DNA from: Hyphococcus sp.
GTDB taxonomy: Bacteria; Pseudomonadota; Alphaproteobacteria; Caulobacterales; Parvularculaceae
Reading direction: 5' to 3'
DNA length: 34,838 nt
Assembly (NCBI GenBank): GCA_021604585.1
Contig: BQJG01000035.1
Span: forward strand, 1-34,838
Shown here: one piece after another, positions 23,652-31,800 of the stretch
How positions within the stretch are numbered: the first letter of the stretch is position 1
Layout of the letters: the number at the start of each line of letters is the position of its first letter
Position numbers and translations under genes: made by a program
Notes under the pieces: generated by a model
Told to the model about the DNA's origin: nothing
The model's input: only the letters and a program-made list of their open reading frames with translations
Databases searched by the model: none

Positions 23652-24326
23652 ATGAATTTCAATAAGCTTTTCGCGATTGCAGCAAGCGCGGCGTTGTCAA
23701 CGTTCGCAGCAGCTCATGCGGCGGCGGTCAGCCTTGGGGGCTATTCCCTTGATGACAGTAATTTCGCGACGGGCGCAGAACTGGTTACTGGCGGCGGCAA
23801 GATCTTTCAGGATGGCGGCGCGAACATGGCGTTCACCGACCAGGAGTTCAGCGACGCCCTTTCCGGATCAAACACCCGAGACGGCTTTACGTGCATGGAG
23901 AGCCTTTGCACATTCAACGTCCTGTTCGACGACGGCATCGTAAATCAGGAGGGCGATGACCTTGTGCTGTTCGGTCTCGGTGCGACCGACGTGGAAAGCT
24001 TCCAGCTCAAAATCAACGGTATTGCTATTTCCGAACTGAACCTTGTCGATACCGGCCAGCTGGTCGCTGGCACAGCCTACGCACTTGTGGCGCTGGCGAT
24101 AGACCTCAACGACTTCGGAATCGCACTTGGAGATTCCATCTACAAATTGCGGATCGCCCTGAACAACCCATCCAGCAACAAGGAAGACTTCGTGGCCTTC
24201 GCCTCGCTCAACACCGGAGAGACGCTCGTCAACCCGATCCCGGCATCCTTCATACTGTTCCTGTTTGGCGGCGCGGGCCTTTTCGGGGTATCGCGCAAAA
24301 AGTTGCTGAAAACAGGCAACGCTTAA
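23652..24326 (+). CDS. Secreted protein with VPLPA/PEP-CTERM-like sorting signal
   Basis: A 224-residue exported protein. It has an N-terminal signal peptide (LFAIAASAALSTFAAAHA, likely cut near residue 22). The mature domain is acidic, beta-rich and short of basic residues. The C-terminus has the tripartite sorting layout: NPIPAS (194-199), a hydrophobic helix FILFLFGGAGLFGV, then SRKKLLK. That matches VPLPA-CTERM, a PEP-CTERM relative processed by exosortases and usually linked to exopolysaccharide loci. A Cys pair (TCMESLC) may form a disulfide. I chose the ATG at 23652, with GGAG 8 nt and AAAGG just upstream, over the frame's first ATG at 23586. No exosortase is in the window. It is flanked by glycosyltransferases and followed by a strong terminator, so it is its own unit. 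Confidence 0.78.
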   Translation: MNFNKLFAIAASAALSTFAAAHAAAVSLGGYSLDDSNFATGAELVTGGGKIFQDGGANMAFTDQEFSDALSGSNTRDGFTCMESLCTFNVLFDDGIVNQEGDDLVLFGLGATDVESFQLKINGIAISELNLVDTGQLVAGTAYALVALAIDLNDFGIALGDSIYKLRIALNNPSSNKEDFVAFASLNTGETLVNPIPASFILFLFGGAGLFGVSRKKLLKTGNA

Positions 24327-24346
24327 ACGAACCCAAAACTGTTCTA

Positions 24347-24376
24347 AAAAGCGCGCCCTTGGAGGCGCGTTTTTTG
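24347..24376 (+). terminator. Intrinsic terminator after the VPLPA-CTERM-like gene
   Basis: CGCGCC (24352-24357) and GGCGCG (24364-24369) form a GC stem with a 6-nt loop, flanked by AAAAAG and followed by TTTTTT. The A-run also pairs with the T-run. It is the clearest Rho-independent terminator in the window, 25 bp after the stop, and it isolates this gene from the downstream glycosyltransferase. Confidence 0.9.
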
Positions 24377-24451
24377 TTTGCCCGGCAGACACTTCAACTC
24401 GGCGCGAATTCCCTCTATTGAAAGTTTCCGTCGCTGCGCAAAGCCAGTTTC

Positions 24452-25765
24452 ATGAAGCGCCTTTTCATCGTTGACCCCTCACTGAAAGATGTTCGCGGCC
24501 ATCATTACATGATGACCCGCGAGGCGACACGCTCCGCCCAGAAACTCGGATTTGAAACCGTCTGGCTGTGCTCAGCCTCTTTCTCAACAGCGCTCGACAG
24601 GCAAAGCGCTGTCATTGCACCGACTTTTAAAGCGTCCATGTACGACGCTTACATGAGCCAGCAAAAGCAGGCCAACCGGCAGGGCCTTCTTGAACGCCTC
24701 ATCCTTAAGCTGACGGGCCCGCCGGCAATCGTCACGCCGCCCTCAGCCGGCTTTTATGACGACCTTCAATCCGCCATGGCGCAATGGAAGATCGGCGCGC
24801 AAGACCGTGTCCTTCTGCACACGGCCGATGGGGAAAGCTTTCCAGCAATCGTCGACATTGTACGGGAAATGCCGCTGGAGGCGCTCCCCATTTTTCATGT
24901 GGCGACGCCCTATGATCCGGTTGGAGTCATGCCGAAGCGGCAAGGGATGGAGGCTTTCGCAGAAACCCTTAAAGCCCTCAAAACGGCTGGCAAGCTCGAC
25001 CATAAATTGTTCCTGTATGCCGAGAACGCTTATCTTGCCGAGCACCTTTCCCAACTATGGGGCGCTCGCGTGCGCCCATTGCCAATCCCAGCGAGCGCGC
25101 CGCCGCCAAACGCCAAAGACAGCGCGCGCGCCGCATTTAGCGGAACATTGGCTGGAAAACAGATTCTCGCAGACGACAGCTTCATCATCGTATCGCTCGG
25201 CTCTGCACGACTTGAAAAAGGCTTCCACCGAATCCCCGAGATCGTCGAAGAAGTATTTTCACGCGCTGCATCGTTCGACGGGGCAGAAACGCGAATCAAA
25301 TTCGTCCTGCACGCCAGCGCGCAAATTATCGGCCGGGATCCACAAATCGAGAACGCCCTCAACGCTCTGGCGGCGCGGCCAAAAAGTGAGGTTACGCTCC
25401 TGCTTGATCCGTTATCTGATGACGAGTACCAGCGCCTGCTCCATGCAAGCGACGTCGTGCTGCTTCCTTATGGCGAACATGAATATCGCATCCGCGGCTC
25501 AGCTGTCGTCACAGAAGCAATCGCTGCCGGAAAAACCATTGTCGCCGCCGCAAACACCTACCCCGGCAAGGCAGCCGAAGAATATGGCGGCCTTACAGCA
25601 AATACGGCGGCGGATTTCGCAGAGGCCATTCTAGCGGTTTATCGCGAGCGCAACCAGTTCCGGGAAAAGGCCGTACGCGAAAGCGAAAAATTCATCGCCG
25701 CCAACAATATGGATACCTACTGGCCGCGCTGCCTCGCAGCTGAAAAGGAGGAGGCTGAAAGTTAG
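24452..25765 (+). CDS. GT-B glycosyltransferase (GT1/GT4-like)
   Basis: A 437-residue protein with two Rossmann-like halves. It opens RLFIVDPSLKDVRGHHYMMT, where GHH or GGH is the glycine-rich acceptor loop common in such enzymes. The donor half begins FIIVSLGSARLEKGFHRIPE and ends with the nucleotide-sugar motif SDVVLLPYGEHEYRIRGSAV followed by TEAIAAGK, matching the E-x7-E region of GT4 enzymes. The sugar cannot be assigned. The only plus-strand gene upstream ends in a strong terminator, so it needs its own promoter in the 125-bp gap. Its stop shares TTAG with the convergent fucose-synthase gene. Confidence 0.85.
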   Translation: MKRLFIVDPSLKDVRGHHYMMTREATRSAQKLGFETVWLCSASFSTALDRQSAVIAPTFKASMYDAYMSQQKQANRQGLLERLILKLTGPPAIVTPPSAGFYDDLQSAMAQWKIGAQDRVLLHTADGESFPAIVDIVREMPLEALPIFHVATPYDPVGVMPKRQGMEAFAETLKALKTAGKLDHKLFLYAENAYLAEHLSQLWGARVRPLPIPASAPPPNAKDSARAAFSGTLAGKQILADDSFIIVSLGSARLEKGFHRIPEIVEEVFSRAASFDGAETRIKFVLHASAQIIGRDPQIENALNALAARPKSEVTLLLDPLSDDEYQRLLHASDVVLLPYGEHEYRIRGSAVVTEAIAAGKTIVAAANTYPGKAAEEYGGLTANTAADFAEAILAVYRERNQFREKAVRESEKFIAANNMDTYWPRCLAAEKEEAES

Positions 25766-26697
25766 CGCGCGGCGATGTGCTCGCAAAACCAAGCATACAT
25801 ATGCTTGAGCCCTTCGCGCAGGGATGTCTTCGGCGCCCACCCAAGCGCACGTAACCGGCTATTGTCCATAATCTTGCGCGGCGTGCCGTCAGGTTTTGAC
25901 GAATCCCAGGAGACTTTCCCTCGAAAGCCGACAATTTCCACAATCAATTCGGTGAGGTCGCGAATGGCGATTTCTTGATCGGATCCGGCGTTAATCATGC
26001 CGCCATCTTCATAATTTTTCATCAGAAAGATGCAGGCGTCAGCGAGATCGTCTGCGTAAATGAGCTCGCGGAGCGGCGAACCGGTTCCCCAAGCGACAAC
26101 CTCATCCAGACCGGCCTCCTTCGCCTCATGAAAGCGGCGCATCAGACCGGCCGCCACATGGCTCGATTGCGGATCAAAATTGTCTCCAACGCCATAGACA
26201 TTTGACGGCATGACGGTGAACGCATTAAAGCCGAATTGTTTGCGATAGGCGTCGCACATTTCCTTGCCAGCAATTTTCGCAATAGCGTAAGCCGAGTTAG
26301 TAGGCTCCAGTTCGCCAGTCAGCAGGCTTGATTCCTTGATCGGCTGCTCGGCGAATTTCGGGTAAATGCAGCTTGATCCCAAAAACATGAATTTCTGGAC
26401 GCCATTCTTATATGCGGCGTCGATAGTATTCGTCTGGATATACAAATTCTCGCGAATGAAATCGCCGCTTTCAGTGTCGTTTGCTATGATGCCGCCAACT
26501 TTCGCCGCCGCTAGAAAAACATAATCAATCTTTTCAGCAGCAAAGAACGAATTGACTGCATCACGGTTGGTCAAGTCGAGCTCCTTGCGAGAACGAAGCA
26601 CAATATTCTCATAACCCTGCGCGCGGAGAGAGCGCAAAATCGCACCGCCTACCATGCCGCGATGACCCGCCACCAATATCCGGTCGTTTGTCTTCAT
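25762..26697 (-). CDS. fcl: GDP-L-fucose synthase
   Basis: A 311-residue extended short-chain dehydrogenase that epimerises and reduces GDP-4-keto-6-deoxymannose to GDP-L-fucose with NADPH. The motifs are AGHRGMVGGAIL (10-21), FLGSSCIYP with Ser109 and Cys110, SAYAIAKIAGKE with Tyr137 and Lys141, and GVGDNFDPQSSHVAAGLMRR with the catalytic-region His. These are diagnostic of Fcl/WcaG. The frame extends to 26748, but starting at the ATG at 26697 (MKTNDRILVAGHRG) matches the family; an ATG at 26730, 2 bp after the upstream stop, is the alternative. It lies directly downstream of the sulfotransferase-glycosyltransferase fusion. GDP-mannose 4,6-dehydratase (gmd) is not in the window. Confidence 0.95.
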   Translation of the reverse strand: MKTNDRILVAGHRGMVGGAILRSLRAQGYENIVLRSRKELDLTNRDAVNSFFAAEKIDYVFLAAAKVGGIIANDTESGDFIRENLYIQTNTIDAAYKNGVQKFMFLGSSCIYPKFAEQPIKESSLLTGELEPTNSAYAIAKIAGKEMCDAYRKQFGFNAFTVMPSNVYGVGDNFDPQSSHVAAGLMRRFHEAKEAGLDEVVAWGTGSPLRELIYADDLADACIFLMKNYEDGGMINAGSDQEIAIRDLTELIVEIVGFRGKVSWDSSKPDGTPRKIMDNSRLRALGWAPKTSLREGLKHMYAWFCEHIAAR

Positions 26698-26732
26698 TCG
26701 TTCAACGCTTTCTGTTGCACGCAGCGCCATTA

Positions 26733-28751
26733 CTAATAATGATCCCAAACTTCATCAATGGAAATCATGTTAAAAGGCGGCTTGCGAAAATATTGGAGAT
26801 CGTGGAAGTGCGACGACTTACCGCCTGCGCCAAAATTATAAATCAGACGCTCTGATGTGCGCTGATGACGCAGCCCGCGGATGGCCGTCAGGAGACATAG
26901 GGTTTCATCCCAGGCAAAAAACCGGCGGATTGTATCAGACGGCAAGCGCCCCGGCGTAACATCAATCGCCTCTTCAATATCCGGCGTCAACTCGCGATCA
27001 ACAAAGGCAAGATAATCTTCCTCCGACATTAGATAGCATTCCATCAGCTGCTCCCAAACGGGTCTTAGCTTGGGTGCCGTTGTCGCCCAACCCCAACCCT
27101 GGAAACGAGCAGAACCATTTTCTTCTCCAGAAAAGAGAAAGGGGTGGCCATAAACTGAAAAAACATCCGGCTTTTCAGCAACCGCATCAAGCGCGCTATC
27201 GAAACCTTCAATAGCGCCACGCACCGGAAAACAGTCGTCTTCGAGAAAAACGATTCTTTCGTAAGTCTCCATCATGGCCCGCATGGCAAGCAACATCATC
27301 TTGCGGAAACCGAAATTGCCATTGTTACGGTGGATCGCCTTTACCGGATAACGCTTAGCACACTCATGAACCAGGTCGATGTCAGCGCGCTTCGCCGGCC
27401 GCCCCTGATCTCCATCAATGAAAACATGAGTCAACGGCGCGGCGCCCTGAAGCGTCAGCGCCTCAAGAACATTTACGAGATTGTCGGCGCGATCATAAGC
27501 AAATACAGCGATACCGAGACTTTGTGCGCCGCATGAAGTCAGTACTACATTATGCTTCGCCGCATTTTTTTTGACGGCGCTCAATAAGCCGTCAACGGAC
27601 CGTTTTTCCACCCAGGCGCCCGACTGACCGTGCCGCGAAACGGCGCTTAGCTGCAAAGGCCGCCAAGGCTCGCCGCCCGCCTTGATGCGGCCCCATTCAG
27701 CGAGCGCAAATCGCATTGGCGCAAATGTCAAAATCGATTTGAGGCGCGGCGACAGAGCGCGCTCAGCCTTTAGAGCGCGCTTTTCAAAATGCTCGCGCTC
27801 GGCGCCGAAACGTGCGGCGGCGTCCCGTTCTGCCGCCACTTCGCCATGCAATACGGCGCACTCCGACTGAAGCGAGCGGTTTCGGCTCAACGCATCCTTA
27901 CGTTGGTCGCGCAAATCAGCGTTTTTCGCGTGGGACCGCTCAAGTTTATCACGCAGCGATTCCACTTTTTGCGTGAGCGTTTCCTGACGGAGGCTAATAT
28001 GGCGGAGCGCCTGTTTTTCCTTAAACGCCGCGCTAGCGAACGCTGCAATCTTCGCCTTGACTGCGTTTACATCCGTCACCTCTGGTGCAGCATAGCCATA
28101 GTCGCGCATGTGGGCTGCAAAGAGATATGAAATCAGCGCATCCTGGTCCGGGGAAAGTTCGGCAATATTTTTAGTATTGCTTCCTGTGCGGAAGAAGTCC
28201 GGGTTCGCGCTTTTTAGATTGGCAAAAGATGGCGGCTCAGACCGTAGCGGTTTTTTTTTAAGAAACGCGCTGACTTTCATGACCGCGTCTTCCGGAGCGG
28301 CCGTGATGTCTTCGTACCGAAGAAACAGCGTATCCGGCCTTTTCTTCGGTCGCCAGGCGTCGAGATGCGCGGCCCAGGGGCCAAACCCTGTAGCCCCAAA
28401 CGCCACGTCTTCGAGGGTGAAATCGAGGCGGCCATAGCGGTGATAATAATGATGCAGAGATACAATCGCAGCGCGCGGGTCGCGGAGGAGATAGATCGCC
28501 TTCGCATCATCGACGGGCGGTAAATGGGTTTTTATGGGAACCAGCTCCGCGCTCGCTGCAGACGTCGCGTAAAACGCTTCCCAATCACCGTCGTAGTGGC
28601 GGTGACCAACAAGGTCCGAAAATTCTTCCGAAGCGCCAATATCCCGTTCATCGTTGGAATCCGAAAAGGATTTCAACCCGAAGCATTCGTCGAGCATGAT
28701 CCGGAGAAAGGTGTTCCCGGACCGGGGAAAGGAAGCTAGCCACAAGATCAT
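26733..28751 (-). CDS. Fusion: N-terminal sulfotransferase, coiled coil, C-terminal glycosyltransferase
   Basis: A 672-residue three-part protein. Residues 1-230 are a sulfotransferase: the PAPS loop is ASFPRSGNTFLRIML (6-20) and the 3'-phosphate site is AIYLLRDPRAAIVSLHHYY, with LFLRYEDITAAPED following. Residues about 250-335 form a charged heptad-rich coiled coil (QKVESLRDKLERSHAKNADL). Residues about 412-660 are a GT-A glycosyltransferase: LGIAVFAYDRADNLVNVLEA, then HVFIDGDQG, NNGNFGFRKMM, and the metal site RIVFLEDDCFPV. Such a design suggests coupled sugar transfer and sulfation on one chain. I chose the ATG at 28751, since the longer frame to 28781 begins at a TTG. The neighbours are GDP-fucose synthase downstream and the RTX gene upstream, 78 bp away. 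Confidence 0.85.
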   Translation of the reverse strand: MILWLASFPRSGNTFLRIMLDECFGLKSFSDSNDERDIGASEEFSDLVGHRHYDGDWEAFYATSAASAELVPIKTHLPPVDDAKAIYLLRDPRAAIVSLHHYYHRYGRLDFTLEDVAFGATGFGPWAAHLDAWRPKKRPDTLFLRYEDITAAPEDAVMKVSAFLKKKPLRSEPPSFANLKSANPDFFRTGSNTKNIAELSPDQDALISYLFAAHMRDYGYAAPEVTDVNAVKAKIAAFASAAFKEKQALRHISLRQETLTQKVESLRDKLERSHAKNADLRDQRKDALSRNRSLQSECAVLHGEVAAERDAAARFGAEREHFEKRALKAERALSPRLKSILTFAPMRFALAEWGRIKAGGEPWRPLQLSAVSRHGQSGAWVEKRSVDGLLSAVKKNAAKHNVVLTSCGAQSLGIAVFAYDRADNLVNVLEALTLQGAAPLTHVFIDGDQGRPAKRADIDLVHECAKRYPVKAIHRNNGNFGFRKMMLLAMRAMMETYERIVFLEDDCFPVRGAIEGFDSALDAVAEKPDVFSVYGHPFLFSGEENGSARFQGWGWATTAPKLRPVWEQLMECYLMSEEDYLAFVDRELTPDIEEAIDVTPGRLPSDTIRRFFAWDETLCLLTAIRGLRHQRTSERLIYNFGAGGKSSHFHDLQYFRKPPFNMISIDEVWDHY

Positions 28752-28829
28752 GCCGCACCGTTGAAATGTTTCGCGGCCCAAGGGAATAGCCCATGGAACG
28801 CGGACATCAAGGGGCGGCCCTAAACGACG

Positions 28830-31800
28830 CTAGCTAAAGATAAAATCGTCGCTGTGGAGGTCCGCGACGACAACGCCGAGAAGGGTGAGGGTCTGTCCGC
28901 CGCCGAGATCGATGGTGGTGTCGGTCCCGTCGTCTGACGCCGCCGCGATCACCTCCGAGAACTCATCAAGCCCCGCACCGAACCCGGAGAGCTCGATTAC
29001 ATCATCCGTAGCCATGCCCGCTGTGAAATCGGAGACTATATCGACGCCGTCGCCCACATTGAAGATAAATAAATCATTGCCGGTGTTGCCCAGCAGCGTG
29101 TCATTGCCGGACCCGCCGATCAGCGTGTCGTCGCCATTGGCGCCGGTCAGCCGGTCGTCATTATTGCCGCCGTCGAGCATGTCGTTACCGGCGCCGCCAT
29201 TCAGCGTGTCGTTGAGATTGCCGCCCTGAAGCGTATCATTGCCGTCATTGCCCTTCACGACGTCATTGCCGGCGCCGCCGGACACAAAATCATCGCCCGC
29301 CGCGCCCGCCAGCCGGTCATTGCCATTGCCGCCGTCAATCGTATCGAGACCCTCGCCGCCATTGAGCAGATCGTCGCCGGCCTCGCCCAGCATGACGTCG
29401 TCACCGCCGCCGCCGCCCGCCGTGTCATCGCCGCCGCCGGCGGCAATGGTGTCGTTACCGTTTCCGCCAGTGATCTCATCATCGCCGGCGCCGCCCAAGA
29501 GTGAATCATCGCCATCCTGGCCGGCCAGGAAATCATGCCGGTTGCCGCCGTCGATCGTGTCGTTGCCGTCATTGCCGAGCATCCGGTCGTCGCCGATGCC
29601 GCCGAGCATCATGTCGTCGCCCGATCCGCCCGTCAGCGTGTCAAAGCCATTGCCGCCGTCGATGAAGTCATCGCCTTCATCTCCGGAGATCTCGTCTGCA
29701 CCAAGGTCGCCTATAATATAATCGCCTCCGTCACCGCCAAAGATGACATCCGCCGCACCGCCGCCATTCAAGGTGTCGCGTCCGCCACCGCCCATCACCG
29801 TGTCGCCGGAGCCCAGCGCATTGATGATCTCGGAAAACTCATCGCCCGTCAGCATGTCGGCGCCGTTCGTGCCGTCAGTGATTTGAAGCTCCACAGCGCC
29901 GATATCAAGCGTTCCGTTCGCAATCCTGTCATCGCCGCGCCCGTCCACGGGCAGCGCCTCGCCAGTGTCCATGTCGCCGTCAAGATCGAGCGTATCGAGC
30001 GGCAGCGCCGCCGCGTTCCCCCCACCAAACGCCGGCCCCGACGGATTGATCATCGCCGTCAGCACCGGCCCGCCATTGTCGCGCAGCCGGCCGGTGAGAA
30101 TCCCCGTATTGCCGTCAACGGCAAGCTCCTGGAAGATTTGCCCCAGCGAGGTGTCGCCCACATCGGCGGCGCCATCGTAAATGTTTGTCCCGATGATGTT
30201 GCCGCCGTAGAGTGCAGAAGCGCCTCTCACATCGTAGGGGCCAAGGATACCCTCATTGGCTGTTACGATGGAGTTCGCAAGCGACAGCGTCCCGATATTG
30301 TTGATTCCGGCGTAGGCGCCGTTCGTCGACAAGTTGCCTGTTATTGTTGAACTCGCGACGGCCATGTCGCCGGAGTTGGCGAGGCCGGCGCCGCCGCCAT
30401 AACTCGTATTGCCAAGGATGGTCGCATTGGTGAGCGCAGCCTCGCCGCTGTTTTCAACCGCGCCGCCATTATAAGCGCTGTTGCCGGAGAACGTGGAATT
30501 AAAAAGCGTCAGTGTTCCTGCGTTGTGGACGCCGCCGCCAAGCTGGCCCGCCTCGTTGTTCTCAAAAGTAGAATGCAAAACATTCAGCGTCCCGTTATTG
30601 CTGATCCCGCCGCCATTGCTGTAGGCGCTATTTTGCTCAAAGGTCGAGAAGACGATTTCCGCGTCCGTGCCGCCGATGTAGACCGCGCCGCCCCGGCCTC
30701 CTAAACTTGAGTTTTCGTAAAAAGTCGAACCGGAAATCGAAGCGCTCTCGCCGTTTTCCTGGAAAATTGCGCCGCCGTCAAAAATAGTTTCGTTTCCGGT
30801 GAATGTGGAATTGGTCACCGTTAGTGTTGTGCCGCTCGACGCCATATAGACGGCGCCACCGCTGCCGCTCGAATAGTTATTGACGAAATCGCTTCCCTCG
30901 ATCGAAACGCTCGCGCCTTCGTAAGCGAAAATGGCGCCGCCTTGATTGGCGGCGTTGCCGTAGAAGTAAGAATTCGCGACAGTCAAATTGACTGATTCCT
31001 CAGTACGAATCGCGCCGCCATGCTCGCCGTAATTGCTGATGAATTCCGCGTTCGTGATCGTTCCGGTCGATCCGTAACCAAGCTGTATCGCTGAATCCTC
31101 AAAGTCCGAGAGCTCCGAGTTTGACAGCGTCAAATTTGTATAGGCGCCGGCGACCACGCCTCGGCCAGTATTGCTTGACGCAAAATCGACGCCGTCGATG
31201 GTCACATCCTGCGCATCAAGATCGGAGCCGCCGCTGAGGGTCAGCGCAATGTCGCCCGTCACCAGTTCAATCGTGATGTCAGCTATGCCGTCATTGTCTA
31301 TATCGCCGTCGATGGTGAGATTGTCCTGGCTGGCGGTGAAGTCACCATACTCGCCGCCCGTAAAGATGGCCGCCCCCGAAATCGCCGCATCGAATTCGAT
31401 CGTGTCACCGCTTTGCGCGAGCGCCAGCGCCTCGGCGAGCGACAGACCGTTCCCGTCACCCATTTCCGCCGCGAGATCGCCGCCGCTATAGGCGTCCTCG
31501 CCTGAGCCAGAGGCGGCCGTGGTGACCGTCAGCGTTGTTGTGGGCGCCGCTTCATACGCACCGGAATCAACAGTTCCGTTCTGGATGCGGTCTTCGCCTC
31601 GCGCATCGAAGGGCAAGTCTTCGCCCGTATTCATATCTTCATCGAGATCGAAATCATCCTGCGGGAGATTTGTGTTATCGCCAGCATCAACCGCGATGCC
31701 GATAGGGTTGAGCGCAACTGTCGGGACCGGTCCGCCATTGTCGTCTAATACGCCAGCGAAAAGTTGGGGCCCGAGAGCGACCACTTCATCGAAGATATTA

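Noticed and set aside
29064..29873. Regular 27-bp DNA repeats that could be mistaken for a CRISPR or satellite array
   Set aside because: The units are in frame, vary at codon level, have no unique spacers, and translate to RTX nonapeptides.
29535..30350. Plus-strand frame of 271 codons opposite the RTX region
   Set aside because: It is the antisense of the RTX and module 3 coding sequence; repetitive GC-rich codons keep it open. It lacks a ribosome site and recognisable domains.
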